A stretch of DNA of 64,000 nt from Saccharothrix deserti (GCF_009769385.1 NZ_VKAB01000021.1:124001-188000), one strand, 5' to 3'; counted from the stretch's first letter, positions 16,457 through 26,107 are shown. Made by a program: numbers and translations. Notes: generated by a model from the sequence alone, not told the origin.

Positions 16457-18487
16457 GTGACCGACTCCCCCAGAATCGACACGCACTGTCCGTACTGCGC
16501 GCTCCAGTGCGCGATGTCCATCGACAACGGCAGGGTGTCGCCGCGGGAGTTCCCGACCAACCGCGGCGGCCTGTGCCAGAAGGGCTGGACGTCGGCAGAG
16601 CTGCTGACCTCGCCCCACCGGCTGACCACGCCCCTGGTCCGCCGGGACGGTGAGCTGCGCCCGGCCACGTGGGGCGAGGCCCTCGACCTGATCGCCGACA
16701 AGCTCCGGGACCTGCGGGAGACCCACGGCCCCGACTCGGTCGGCGTGTTCGGCGGCGGCGGGCTGACCAACGAGAAGTCGTACCTGCTCGGCAAGTTCGC
16801 CCGGGTCGCGCTGGGCACCTCGCAGATCGACTACAACGGCCGGTTCTGCATGTCGAGCGCCGCGGCGGCGGGCATGAAGGCGTTCGGGCTGGACCGCGGC
16901 ATGCCGTTCCCGGTCACCGACCTGGACCACGCGAACGCGATCCTGCTGGTCGGCGGCAACCCGGCGGAGACCATGCCGCCGTTCGTGCAGCACCTGAGGA
17001 ACGCCGAACTGATCGTCATCGACCCCCGCCGCACGGCCACCGCCGAACTCGCCACCCTGCACCTGCAACCGGCGCCCGGCACGGACCTGGCGCTGGCCCT
17101 GGGCCTGCTGCACACCGCCGTCGCCGACAGCCACCTGGACAAGGAGTACCTGGCCGAGCGCACCACCGGCTTCGACGACGCGTGGCGCATCGCCGCGACG
17201 TGGTGGCCGGAACGGGTCGAGCGGGTCACCGGCGTGCCGGTCGCCGACCAGCGCGCGGCCGTGCGCATCCTGGCCGAGGCCCACAACGCCTACATCCTCA
17301 CCGGCCGCGGCACCGAGCAGCACGCCAGCGGCGCGGACACCGTCTCGGCGTGGATCAACCTGGCCCTCGCGCTCGGCCTGCCCGGGACCAAGGGCTCCGG
17401 CTACGGCTGCCTCACCGGCCAGGGCAACGGCCAGGGCGGGCGTGAGCACGGTCAGAAGGCCGACCAGCTCCCCGGCTACCGCAAGATCGACGACCCGGCG
17501 GCCCGCGACCACATCATGAACATCTGGGGCGTGGACGACCTGCCCGGACCGGGTCGTTCGGCGTACGAGCTCCTCGACGCCCTCGGCCAGCCGAACGGCC
17601 CGAAGGCGCTGCTGGTGTTCGGCAGCAACGTCATCGTCTCCGCACCGCGCTCCCAGCACGTCGCCGACCGGCTCAAGGCGCTGGACCTGCTGGTCGTGGC
17701 GGACCTGGTGCTGTCGGAGACGGCCGCGGTCGCCGACGTCGTGCTGCCGATCACGCAGTGGGCGGAGGAGAGCGGCACGATGACCAACCTCGAAGGCCGC
17801 ATCCTGCTGCGCCAGGTGGCCGTGGCCCCGCCCGAGGGCGTGCGCAGCGACCTCGACGTGCTGCAGGGCCTCGCCACCCGCCTCGGCCAGCCCGCCGAGC
17901 GGTTCCCGACCGAGCCCGAGGTGGTGTTCGAGGAGCTGCGCCGGGCGTCCAAGGGCGGTGCGGCCGACTACTCCGGCGTCACCTACGAACGCCTGCGCCA
18001 GGGCGAGGCCCTGCACTGGCCCGTGGTCGGGGAGAGCACGCCGCGCAACTTCCTGGACCGCTTCGCCCACCCGGACGGCCTGGCCAGGTTCATCCCGGTC
18101 GAGCACCGCGGACCGGCGGAGATGCCGGACGCCGACTACCCGTTGCAGGCCACCACCGGCCGGGTGCTCCAGCACTACCAGTCCGGCGCGCAGACCCGGC
18201 TCGTGGGCGAGCTGAACCGGGCCGAGCCGGAGGCGTACGTGGAGGTGCACCCGGACACCGCCACCAGGGCCGGTCTCGACAACGGCCAGCTGGCCGCCGT
18301 GGTGTCCCGGCGCGGGCGGACCTTGGCGCGGGTGCGCTGCGTGCCGTCGATGCGGATCGACGTCGTGTTCCTGCCCTTCCACTACGCGGGCGAGGGCCGG
18401 GCCAACCTGCTGACCAACCCGGTGCTGGACCCCACCAGCCGGATGCCCGAGTTCAAGGTGTGCGCGGTCCGATTGGAGTCGGTATGA
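16457..18487 (+). CDS. Assimilatory nitrate reductase catalytic subunit (molybdopterin)
   Basis: The 676-residue enzyme belongs to the NapA/NasA group of bis-MGD oxidoreductases. Cys11, Cys14, Cys18 and Cys40 bind an N-terminal 4Fe-4S cluster; Cys131 in NGRFCMSS is the likely molybdenum ligand. Cofactor-binding stretches such as GGNPAETMPP, VIDPRRTATAEL and GSGYGCLTGQGNGQGGREHG follow, and the C-terminal MopB-binding domain begins near residue 560. There is no signal peptide, so it is cytoplasmic and assimilatory. It reduces nitrate to nitrite and probably takes electrons from the flavoprotein whose ATG overlaps its stop. Confidence 0.92.
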   Translation: MTDSPRIDTHCPYCALQCAMSIDNGRVSPREFPTNRGGLCQKGWTSAELLTSPHRLTTPLVRRDGELRPATWGEALDLIADKLRDLRETHGPDSVGVFGGGGLTNEKSYLLGKFARVALGTSQIDYNGRFCMSSAAAAGMKAFGLDRGMPFPVTDLDHANAILLVGGNPAETMPPFVQHLRNAELIVIDPRRTATAELATLHLQPAPGTDLALALGLLHTAVADSHLDKEYLAERTTGFDDAWRIAATWWPERVERVTGVPVADQRAAVRILAEAHNAYILTGRGTEQHASGADTVSAWINLALALGLPGTKGSGYGCLTGQGNGQGGREHGQKADQLPGYRKIDDPAARDHIMNIWGVDDLPGPGRSAYELLDALGQPNGPKALLVFGSNVIVSAPRSQHVADRLKALDLLVVADLVLSETAAVADVVLPITQWAEESGTMTNLEGRILLRQVAVAPPEGVRSDLDVLQGLATRLGQPAERFPTEPEVVFEELRRASKGGAADYSGVTYERLRQGEALHWPVVGESTPRNFLDRFAHPDGLARFIPVEHRGPAEMPDADYPLQATTGRVLQHYQSGAQTRLVGELNRAEPEAYVEVHPDTATRAGLDNGQLAAVVSRRGRTLARVRCVPSMRIDVVFLPFHYAGEGRANLLTNPVLDPTSRMPEFKVCAVRLESV

Positions 18488-19926
18488 GGAACGTTGTCAT
18501 CGTGGGCTACGGCATGGCCGGCGCCAGGCTGGCCGACGAGATCCGCCGCCGCGATCCGAAGGCGGAACGGGTCTCGGTGACCGTGTTGGGCGACGAGTCG
18601 CACCCCGCGTACAACCGGGTGCTGCTGTCCAGCGTGGTGGCCGGGTCGCTGACGCCGGACGCCGTGCGCCTGCACGGCACGGACTGGGCCGCCAAGCACG
18701 ACGTGGACCTGCGGCTGGGCGGCACCGTCACCAAGATCGACCGGACCCGCCGGGTCGTGCACGTGGACGACACCGAGGTGCCGTACGACGCGTTGGTGCT
18801 GGCCACCGGTTCGCGGTCGTGGGTGCCGCCGACCGACGGCCTGCTCAACGGCAACGGCGACCTGGCGCCCGGCGTGGTGGCGTTCCGCTCGCTGGACGAC
18901 TGCGCCCAAATCGTGGAGAAGGCGTCACCGGGCACGCCGGTCGCGGTGATCGGCGGCGGGCTGCTCGGCCTGGAGGCCGCCCGCGGCCTGGCCGGCCGTG
19001 GCTGCCTGGTCACCGTGGTGCACCCGGTCAAGCACCTGATGGAACGGCAGCTCGACGCGGGCGCGGGCCGGGTGCTGGCGACGACGTTGCGGGGTCTGGG
19101 CATCGAGTTCCGGCTCGGCGTGCTGGCCACCAAGTACACGCCCGGCGAGGGCCTGGAGCTCAACGACGGCACGCACGTGCCCGCGGACTTCGTCGTCGTC
19201 TCGGCGGGCGTGCGCGCGGAGACCGGGCTGGCCGAGCAGTCGGGCATCGAGGTCGACCGCGGGATCCTGGTCGACGACGCGCTGCGCACCAGCGACCCCA
19301 GGGTGCACGCCATCGGCGACTGCGCCCAGCACGTCGGCACGGTGTCCGGCCTGGTCCAACCCGCGTGGGAGCAGGCAGCCGTGCTCGCCGACCGGCTCAC
19401 CGGCGTCGCGCCGGCCGCCCGTTACGCCGGCACCACCGTCGTGACCAGGCTCAAGGCGCGTGACGTCGACCTGGCCGCGTTGGGCGACGTGCACGTCGAC
19501 GTCGACTCGGTGGACGACGAGGTGCTGTGCTTCCAGGACCCGGCGCGCGGCCGGTACGCCAAGCTCGTGCTGCGCGACGACAAGGTCACCGGCGCGATCG
19601 TGCTGGGCGCGCCGGACGCGGCGGCGGCCATCACCCAGCTGTTCGACCGCGGCCTGCCCGCGCCGACCGACCGGCTCGCGCTGCTGCTGGGACGCGCGCT
19701 GCCCGGCGAGAGCACCGCCAGCCCGGCCGACCTGCCCGCGTCCGCGGTGGTCTGCCGGTGCAACACGGTCAGCAAGGGACAACTGGTCAGCGCCTGGCGC
19801 GGGGGCGCGACCACGATCTCGGCGATCGCGGAGGTCACCCGCGCGAGCACGGGCTGTGGCGGCTGCAAGGACGCCGTGTGCGGCATCGTCGACTGGCTCG
19901 CCGCCTCACAGCCCCAGTCGGCCTGA
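18484..19926 (+). CDS. FAD-dependent electron-transfer subunit for nitrate reductase (NasB/NirB-N-terminal-like)
   Basis: The 480-residue protein has an N-terminal FAD site (VIVGYGMAGARLADE), a central NAD-binding site (AVIGGGLLGLEAARGL) and a C-terminal BFD-like [2Fe-2S] domain with Cys424, Cys426, Cys458 and Cys461 (CRC and CGGC). It resembles the first half of NirB but lacks the siroheme domains, so it probably passes electrons from NAD(P)H to the nitrate reductase. Its ATG overlaps the previous TGA by four bases. The order reductase-flavoprotein matches other assimilatory nas operons. Confidence 0.85.
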   Translation: MRNVVIVGYGMAGARLADEIRRRDPKAERVSVTVLGDESHPAYNRVLLSSVVAGSLTPDAVRLHGTDWAAKHDVDLRLGGTVTKIDRTRRVVHVDDTEVPYDALVLATGSRSWVPPTDGLLNGNGDLAPGVVAFRSLDDCAQIVEKASPGTPVAVIGGGLLGLEAARGLAGRGCLVTVVHPVKHLMERQLDAGAGRVLATTLRGLGIEFRLGVLATKYTPGEGLELNDGTHVPADFVVVSAGVRAETGLAEQSGIEVDRGILVDDALRTSDPRVHAIGDCAQHVGTVSGLVQPAWEQAAVLADRLTGVAPAARYAGTTVVTRLKARDVDLAALGDVHVDVDSVDDEVLCFQDPARGRYAKLVLRDDKVTGAIVLGAPDAAAAITQLFDRGLPAPTDRLALLLGRALPGESTASPADLPASAVVCRCNTVSKGQLVSAWRGGATTISAIAEVTRASTGCGGCKDAVCGIVDWLAASQPQSA

Positions 19927-19971
19927 TGTGCGGCGGAGTTGCCGTCGGCGACACGTCTGTGCACCCAAGCA

Positions 19972-19993
19972 GGTAACTCGCCGTTCTTACGGT
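19972..19993 (+). promoter_or_regulatory. narK promoter region with shared TAAC-N6-TTCTTAC motif
   Basis: TAAC, six bases and TTCTTACGGT recur here as before the nitrate reductase gene at 16428-16449. CTGCGCAAC follows at about 19994-20002 and also appears before nirB (21422-21430). The motif ends about 33 bases before the narK ATG. Confidence 0.45.
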
Positions 19994-20025
19994 CTGCGCA
20001 ACGAAAACGTGGTCCAGGAGGTCCG

Positions 20026-21378
20026 ATGAGCACGATGGTGGACACTGACAGCCCTGCACCGCAGGCGAAGCGCGGCGGCCGGTGGATCGACCACTGGGAG
20101 CCGGAAGACCCGCAGTTCTGGGAGAGCACCGGCAAGAAGGTGGCCCGGAAGAACCTGATCTTCTCGATCCTCGCGGAGAACCTGGGCTTCACCGTGTGGA
20201 GCCTGATGAGCATCGTGGTCGTCAGCCTCGGCTCGGTCGGCTTCAACTTCAGCGTCGGCCAGACGTTCTGGCTGCTGATCGTGCCGAACCTGGTCGGCGC
20301 GGTGCTGCGCATCCCCTACACGTTCGCGGTGCCGAAGTTCGGCGGGAGGGCGTGGACCACGGTCAGCGCGGGCCTGCTGCTGATCCCCTGCACGATGCTG
20401 ATCATCGCGGTGACGAACTCCGGCACGCCGTACTGGTTCTTCCTGCTCACGTCGGCCGCGATGGGCTTCGGCGGCGGCAACTTCTCGTCCTCCATGGCGA
20501 ACATCTCGTTCTTCTACCCGGAGGGCAAGAAGGGCCTGGCGCTCGGCCTCAACGCGGCGGGCGGCAACCTCGGCGTGGCGATGGTGCAGCTGGTCGTGCC
20601 GATCGTGATCTCCATCGGCACCGGCGTGCACCTGGCCTACGCGGCGCTGTTCTGGATCCCGTTCGTCGTGTTCGCCACCGCGTGCGCGTGGTTCTTCATG
20701 GACAGCCTCACCCAGGCCAAGCCGGACGGCACGTCGTACAAGAAGGCGATGTCGAACAAGCACACGTGGGTGATGTCGTTCCTCTACATCGGCACGTTCG
20801 GCTCGTTCATCGGCTTCTCGTTCGCGTTCCCGTCGCTGATCAAGCTGAGCTTCGTGGACTACAAGAGCTTCGTCGGCCTGGCGTTCCTGGGCGCTCTCAT
20901 CGGCTCGGTGAGCAGGCCGTTCGGCGGGTGGCTGTCCGACCGGTTCGGCGGCGCGCGGATCACGCTGATGACGTTCGTCGGTCTCGGGATCGGCACGACC
21001 GGCCTGCTGGTGAGCCTGGACATCCGCAGCTTCACGCTGTTCTTCGGCTCGTTCATCGCGCTGTTCGTGCTGGCGGGCGTCGGCAACGGCTCGACCTACC
21101 GGATGATCCCGGCGATCTTCGCGGCCCAGAGCGACGACGTGGCGTCGGCCAAGCGGCAGGCCGCCGCGGTGGTCGGCATCGCGGGCGCGGTCGGCGCGTT
21201 CGGCGGTGTGCTGGTGAACCTGGTGTTCAAGTTCTCGCTGGAGGGCAGCAAGACGTTGGTTCCGGCGCTGACCGCGTTCCTGGTCTTCTACGGCCTGTGC
21301 GTGGTCACCACGTGGTGGTTCTACATGCGCCGCCGGGTCCTCGCGAGCCGGCCGAGCCTCGCCTACGCCGGTGTGTGA
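20026..21378 (+). CDS. narK: Nitrate/nitrite transporter of the major facilitator superfamily
   Basis: This 450-residue membrane protein has about twelve hydrophobic segments. It carries both nitrate signatures of the NarK/NasA/NrtP family: GFGGGNFSSSMANISFFYP near 147-165 and GVGNGSTYRMIP near 352. It imports nitrate, possibly exporting or exchanging nitrite. CAGGAGG precedes the ATG. It sits between the nitrate and nitrite reductase genes, so uptake and both reduction steps are grouped. Confidence 0.95.
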   Translation: MSTMVDTDSPAPQAKRGGRWIDHWEPEDPQFWESTGKKVARKNLIFSILAENLGFTVWSLMSIVVVSLGSVGFNFSVGQTFWLLIVPNLVGAVLRIPYTFAVPKFGGRAWTTVSAGLLLIPCTMLIIAVTNSGTPYWFFLLTSAAMGFGGGNFSSSMANISFFYPEGKKGLALGLNAAGGNLGVAMVQLVVPIVISIGTGVHLAYAALFWIPFVVFATACAWFFMDSLTQAKPDGTSYKKAMSNKHTWVMSFLYIGTFGSFIGFSFAFPSLIKLSFVDYKSFVGLAFLGALIGSVSRPFGGWLSDRFGGARITLMTFVGLGIGTTGLLVSLDIRSFTLFFGSFIALFVLAGVGNGSTYRMIPAIFAAQSDDVASAKRQAAAVVGIAGAVGAFGGVLVNLVFKFSLEGSKTLVPALTAFLVFYGLCVVTTWWFYMRRRVLASRPSLAYAGV

Positions 21379-21413
21379 CGCACACAACCCTCTGAAGTGC
21401 GGCGTGAGGCTGC

Positions 21414-21432
21414 TTTAACACCTGCGCAACAT
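21414..21432 (+). promoter_or_regulatory. Candidate GlnR-like site before nirB
   Basis: TTAAC, six bases and GCAAC resemble the actinobacterial GlnR half-site pair (GTNAC-N6-GNAAC). CTGCGCAAC within it is also present before narK. The site is about 65 bases upstream of the nirB start at 21497. Confidence 0.35.
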
Positions 21433-21496
21433 TCGCGACCTGTGCACGACACGGTGCCCGGTGAGCATTGACCGGGCAGAAGGAGGGATTGGTCCC

Positions 21497-24016
21497 ATGA
21501 CGCGAACGCTTGTGATCGTCGGTCACGGAATGGTCGGACACCGGCTCGTGGAGGCTCTCCGCGAGAAGGACGTCACCGACCAGTGGCGGATCGTCGTGTT
21601 CGCCGAGGAGACCCGCCCCGCCTACGACCGGGTCGCCCTGTCGTCCTATGTGGACAACTGGGACGCGGACTCGCTGAGCCTCGCGCCGCACGACGACGAC
21701 GCCGTGGAGCTGCACCTGAACGACCAGGTGGTGCACATCGACCGGGACAACAAGGTCGTGCGCACCACGAGCGGTCGGGTGCAGTCCTACGACGCGCTGG
21801 TCCTGGCCACCGGCTCGGTGCCGTTCGTGCCGCCGGTGCCCGGCCGTGACCTCCCCGGATGTCACGTCTACCGGACCATCGAGGACCTCGACGGCATCCG
21901 CGCCACCGTGGAGGCGGCGCACAGCAGCGGACGGCACGCGGGCATGGTGCTCGGCGGCGGCCTGCTCGGGCTGGAGGCCGCGAACGCGTTGCGCGGCATG
22001 GGCATCTCGCCGCACGTGGTCGAGCTCGGACCGCGCCTGATGCCGCTGCAGGTCGACGAAGGCGGCGCCGGGCTGCTCAAGCGCCTGGTGGAGAAGCTGG
22101 ACCTGACCATCCACACCGGCACGTCCGCGTCCTCCATCGAGCGGGACGGCGACCGGCTCATCGCCAAGCTGTCCAACGGCGTCGAACTCGACCTGGACGT
22201 CGTCGTGTTCTCCGCGGGCATCCGGCCGCGCGACGAGCTCGCCCGCTCCTTCGGCCTGCAGGTCGGCGAGCGCGGCGGGATCATCGTCGACCAGGCCTGC
22301 CGCACGTCCGACGAGAACATCTACGCCATCGGCGAGTGCGCCAATCTGGGCGGAATGGTGTACGGACTCGTCGCCCCGGGGTACTCCATGGCCGAAGTGG
22401 TGGCCGACCGCCTGCTCGGCGGTGAAGCGGAATTCCCCGGAGCCGACATGTCCACCAAGCTCAAGCTCCTCGGCGTCGACGTCGCCTCCTTCGGCGACGC
22501 GCACGCCAAGGAGGAGGGCGCGCTGGAGGTCGTGGTCAACGACGCCGTGGCCGGCACGTACGCCAAGGTCGTGGTGTCCGACGACGCGAAGACCCTGCTC
22601 GGCGGCATCCTCGTCGGCGACGCGACCAAGTACCCGATGCTGCGGCCGCTGGTCGGCAGGCCCGTGCCCGGCGACCCGGTGGCGTTGATCGGACCGGCGG
22701 GCGGCGGCCCCGAGCTGACGTTGCCGCACGACGCGCAGGTGTGCTCCTGCCACGCGGTGATCAAGCAGGACATCGTCGACGTGATCAACTCCGGTGAGGC
22801 CGTCGACGTGCCGGGCATCAAGGCCTGCACCAAGGCGGGCACCGGCTGCGGTTCCTGCGTGCCGCTGCTGAAGAAGCTACTGTCCGAGTGCGGCGTCGAG
22901 CAGTCCCGCGCGCTGTGCGAGCACTTCGACCACTCGCGCGCCGACCTGTTCGAGATCGTCCGCTCGACCGGCATCACCACGTTCTCCGAGCTGATCTCGC
23001 GGCACGGCCGCGGTCGCGGCTGCGACCTGTGCAAGCCCGCCATCGCCTCCATCCTGGCTTCGCTGGACAACGGGCACGTGCTGGAGGGCGAGCAGGCCAC
23101 GCTCCAGGACACCAACGACCGCTTCCTGGCCAACCTCCAGCGCAACGGCACCTACTCGGTCGTGCCGCGCATCCCCGGCGGCGAGATCACGCCGGAGAAG
23201 CTGATCGTCATCGGCGAGGTCGCCCGCGACTTCGGCCTCTACACCAAGATCACCGGCGGACAGCGCATCGACCTGTTCGGCGCGACCGTCGACCAGTTGC
23301 CGCAGATCTGGAAGCGCCTGGTGGACGCCGGGTTCGAATCCGGCCACGCCTACGGCAAGGCGTTGCGCACGGTGAAGTCGTGCGTCGGCACCACGTGGTG
23401 CCGGTACGGCGTGCAGGACTCGGTGTCGCTGGCCATCGAACTGGAACTGCGCTACCGCGGCCTGCGGTCGCCGCACAAGCTCAAGTCCGCCGTGTCCGGC
23501 TGCGCGCGCGAGTGCGCGGAGGCGCGCGGCAAGGACTTCGGTGTCATCGCCACCGAGAACGGCTGGAACCTCTACGTCGGCGGCAACGGCGGCTTCACGC
23601 CGCGGCACGCGGACCTGATCGCGTCCGATGTGGACACCGAGACGCTGATCAAGCTGATCGACCGGTTCCTGATGTTCTACATCCGCACGGCGGACCGGTT
23701 GCAGCGCACCTCGACCTGGATCGAGTCGTTGGAAGGTGGGTTGGACCACCTGCGCGCGGTCATCGTGGACGACAGCCTCGGCATCTGCGCCGACCTGGAG
23801 GCCGCGATGGCCAAGCACGTGGACAACTACGCCGACGAGTGGCGTGGCGTGCTGGAGGACCCGGAGAAGCTGGCCCGGTTCACCTCGTTCGTCAACGCAC
23901 CCGGCACGCCGGACCCGACCATCTCCTTCCGCGAAGAGCGCGGCCAGAAGGTGCCCGTTCTGCTGGGGGTACCTTCCTTCAGCGGAGCGGAAAATCAGGC
24001 GGAGGTTTCCCGATGA
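21497..24016 (+). CDS. nirB: NAD(P)H-dependent nitrite reductase, large subunit
   Basis: The 839-residue protein has the full NirB layout: FAD domain (VIVGHGMVGHRLVEAL), NAD domain (MVLGGGLLGLEAANAL), BFD-type [2Fe-2S] domain (Cys416, Cys418 and CGSC near 451), a second Cys pair in GCDLC near 512, a ferredoxin-like half domain and the siroheme/4Fe-4S domain with Cys629, Cys635, Cys669 and Cys673. It reduces nitrite to ammonium in the cytoplasm. AGGAGGGA precedes the ATG at 21497. Its stop overlaps the nirD start. Siroheme genes follow in the same operon. Confidence 0.96.
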   Translation: MTRTLVIVGHGMVGHRLVEALREKDVTDQWRIVVFAEETRPAYDRVALSSYVDNWDADSLSLAPHDDDAVELHLNDQVVHIDRDNKVVRTTSGRVQSYDALVLATGSVPFVPPVPGRDLPGCHVYRTIEDLDGIRATVEAAHSSGRHAGMVLGGGLLGLEAANALRGMGISPHVVELGPRLMPLQVDEGGAGLLKRLVEKLDLTIHTGTSASSIERDGDRLIAKLSNGVELDLDVVVFSAGIRPRDELARSFGLQVGERGGIIVDQACRTSDENIYAIGECANLGGMVYGLVAPGYSMAEVVADRLLGGEAEFPGADMSTKLKLLGVDVASFGDAHAKEEGALEVVVNDAVAGTYAKVVVSDDAKTLLGGILVGDATKYPMLRPLVGRPVPGDPVALIGPAGGGPELTLPHDAQVCSCHAVIKQDIVDVINSGEAVDVPGIKACTKAGTGCGSCVPLLKKLLSECGVEQSRALCEHFDHSRADLFEIVRSTGITTFSELISRHGRGRGCDLCKPAIASILASLDNGHVLEGEQATLQDTNDRFLANLQRNGTYSVVPRIPGGEITPEKLIVIGEVARDFGLYTKITGGQRIDLFGATVDQLPQIWKRLVDAGFESGHAYGKALRTVKSCVGTTWCRYGVQDSVSLAIELELRYRGLRSPHKLKSAVSGCARECAEARGKDFGVIATENGWNLYVGGNGGFTPRHADLIASDVDTETLIKLIDRFLMFYIRTADRLQRTSTWIESLEGGLDHLRAVIVDDSLGICADLEAAMAKHVDNYADEWRGVLEDPEKLARFTSFVNAPGTPDPTISFREERGQKVPVLLGVPSFSGAENQAEVSR

Positions 24017-24333
24017 CACCTGTGTGCGAGTTGAGCGTCCTCCAGCCCGACCGCGGGGTGGCTGCCCTGCTCCCCGACGGGTCCCAGGTGGCGGTGTTCC
24101 TCACCTCCGCCGGGACGGTGCACGCTCTGGGCAACATCGATCCGTTCAGCGGGGCGGCGGTGCTGTCGCGCGGGATCGTCGGCGACCGGGGCGGCGTGCC
24201 CGTGGTCGTGTCGCCCGTCTACAAGGAGGCGTTCGAGCTGACCACCGGCAAGTGCCTGGACGACCCCTCGACCGGGGTGCCGGTGTACCCCGTGGTCGTG
24301 ATCGACGGCGTCGTCCAGGTCGGGTCGCCGTGA
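24013..24333 (+). CDS. nirD: Nitrite reductase small subunit NirD
   Basis: This 106-residue protein has the Rieske-like fold of NirD, recognisable from HALGNIDPFSGAAVLSRGIVG and SPVYKEAFELTTGKCLDD. As in other NirD proteins, the paired Cys/His ligands of true Rieske proteins are absent, so it binds no cluster. It partners NirB. The ATG overlaps the nirB TGA and GGAGG lies seven bases upstream; its own TGA overlaps the GTG of the next gene. Confidence 0.94.
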   Translation: MTPVCELSVLQPDRGVAALLPDGSQVAVFLTSAGTVHALGNIDPFSGAAVLSRGIVGDRGGVPVVVSPVYKEAFELTTGKCLDDPSTGVPVYPVVVIDGVVQVGSP

Positions 24334-25445
24334 ACGCCGCCCCGCTGGCCGGGTACACGGTAGGTGTGACCGCCGCCCGGCGGGCCGACGAGCTCTCCGC
24401 TCTGCTGGAACGCAAGGGCGCGACCGTGCTGCACGGTCCCGCCATCCGGATCGTGCCGCTGCCCGACGACGCGGAGCTGCTGGCCGCGACCCGGACCGTG
24501 GTGGAGGAACCGGTGGACGTCGTCGTGGCGACCACCGGCATCGGCTTCCGCGGCTGGGTCGAGGCGGCCGAGGGCTGGGGTCTGGGCGCCCGGCTGCTGT
24601 CCCGGCTGTCCGGGGCGCAGGTGCTGGCGCGCGGGCCCAAGGCCCGGGGCGCGGTGCGTGCCGCCGGGCTGGTGGAGGCGTGGTCGCCGGAGGGTGAGAG
24701 CAACGCGGAGTTGCTGGACCACCTGCTCCGGTCCGGTGTCTCCGGTCTGCGCATCGCCGTGCAGCTGCACGGCGAGCCGCTGCCGGAGTTCACGTCGGCG
24801 CTGCGTGCGGCCGGTGCGGACGTCGTGTCGGTCCCCGTCTACCGGTGGACCGGCCCGTCCGACCCCGCGCCGTTGGAACGCCTGCTGGAGGCCGTGCTGG
24901 CGGGCCAGGTGGACGCGCTGACGTTCACCAGCGCCCCCGCCGCGGCCTCCGTGCTGCGCGTCGCGGGCGCCATGGGCAAGCTGCCCGAGCTGGTCTCCTT
25001 GCTGCGGCAGGAAGTCCTGGTGGTCGGCGTCGGCTCGATCACCGCCGGACCGCTGGTGGCGGCCGGGATCCCGGTCGTCCAGCCCGCCCGCGCCCGGATC
25101 GGCGCGTTGGCGCGCGAGCTGACCCTCGAACTGCCCGCCAGGGCGACCCGGCTCCGGATCGCCGCCCGTGACATCGAACTGCGCGGCCAGGCCGTCGTGG
25201 TGGACGGCGAGCTGCGGCCCGTCCCGCCCGCCCCGATGGCCGTGCTGCGCGTGCTGGCCGCCGCCCGTGGTCGGGTGGTGTCCCGTCGTGACCTGTTGGC
25301 GGCCCTGCCCAGCGGTGGCGAGGAGCACGCCGTGGAAACCGCGATCGGCCGCCTGCGCACCGCTCTCGGTGAGCCCCGGATGGTCGCCACGGTCGTGAAG
25401 CGCGGCTACCGACTGGCCATGGACCCCGCCGGAGTGGCTGTATGA
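24330..25445 (+). CDS. Uroporphyrinogen-III synthase domain fused to a winged-helix DNA-binding domain
   Basis: The 371-residue protein has an N-terminal HemD-like domain (about 1-260; TSAPAAASVLRVAG is a typical stretch) and a C-terminal OmpR-type winged helix (about 275-365; LRVLAAARGRVVSRRDLL ... HAVETAIGRLRTAL ... VKRGYRL). Such fusions are known beside actinobacterial nitrite reductase genes. It may make uroporphyrinogen III for siroheme, act as a regulator of the nir genes that senses a tetrapyrrole, or both. It overlaps nirD by GTGA and the next gene by ATGA. Confidence 0.88.
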   Translation: MNAAPLAGYTVGVTAARRADELSALLERKGATVLHGPAIRIVPLPDDAELLAATRTVVEEPVDVVVATTGIGFRGWVEAAEGWGLGARLLSRLSGAQVLARGPKARGAVRAAGLVEAWSPEGESNAELLDHLLRSGVSGLRIAVQLHGEPLPEFTSALRAAGADVVSVPVYRWTGPSDPAPLERLLEAVLAGQVDALTFTSAPAAASVLRVAGAMGKLPELVSLLRQEVLVVGVGSITAGPLVAAGIPVVQPARARIGALARELTLELPARATRLRIAARDIELRGQAVVVDGELRPVPPAPMAVLRVLAAARGRVVSRRDLLAALPSGGEEHAVETAIGRLRTALGEPRMVATVVKRGYRLAMDPAGVAV

Positions 25446-26107
25446 CACTGGTTCTCGTCGCGCACGGCACCCGTGACCCCGCCGGGGCCGTCGTGATCGA
25501 AGAGATCGCGTCCCTCGTCCGCGCCCGGCTGGGTGGCGTGCCCGTGCGGGTCGCCTACGCCGACGTGCGGCAGCCGGACGTCACCTCGGTCCTGTCCTCC
25601 GTCTCGGGCCCGGCGGTCGTGGTCCCGGCGTTCCTGGCCGCCGGCTACCACGTCCGGGTGGACATCCCGGCGCAGGTCGAGGCGTCCGGGCACCCCGACG
25701 CGGTGATCACCGACCCCATCGGCCCGGCCCTCCTGCCGGCACTCCTGGCGCGCCTCACCGAGGCCGGCTGGACGCTGGGCGACTCGGTCGTCCTGGCGGC
25801 GGCGGGCTCCTCCGACCCGCGTGCGCTGGCCGATGTCCGAGCGGTCGCCACCGCGCTGTCCCGTCGCGTGGGCCCGGTGACCGTCGGCTACGCCGCCACC
25901 GCCACACCGCACATCTCGGACGTGGTCGCCTCCGCCTCCGGCCGCGTGGCCGTCGCCTCCTGGCTCCTCGCACCCGGCCTCTTCCACCAGGCCGTAGCCG
26001 CCTCCGGCGCCGCCGTGGTAGCCGCACCCATCGGCGCCCACCTGCGCGTGGTGGAAGCCGTCCTCCTCCGCTACTACGAAGCCCGCTGCTTCCAAGACGT
26101 CGCCTGA
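25442..26107 (+). CDS. Sirohydrochlorin chelatase-like protein (CbiX/SirB)
   Basis: The 221-residue protein has the CbiX/SirB fold. AHGTRDP near residue 8 holds the first metal-binding His and AGYHVRVDIP near 62-71 the second His. It contains two half-domains, the size expected for SirB-type enzymes. It probably inserts Fe(II) into sirohydrochlorin to give siroheme for NirB. It is the last gene of the overlapping series from nirB onward. Confidence 0.9.
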   Translation: MTLVLVAHGTRDPAGAVVIEEIASLVRARLGGVPVRVAYADVRQPDVTSVLSSVSGPAVVVPAFLAAGYHVRVDIPAQVEASGHPDAVITDPIGPALLPALLARLTEAGWTLGDSVVLAAAGSSDPRALADVRAVATALSRRVGPVTVGYAATATPHISDVVASASGRVAVASWLLAPGLFHQAVAASGAAVVAAPIGAHLRVVEAVLLRYYEARCFQDVA

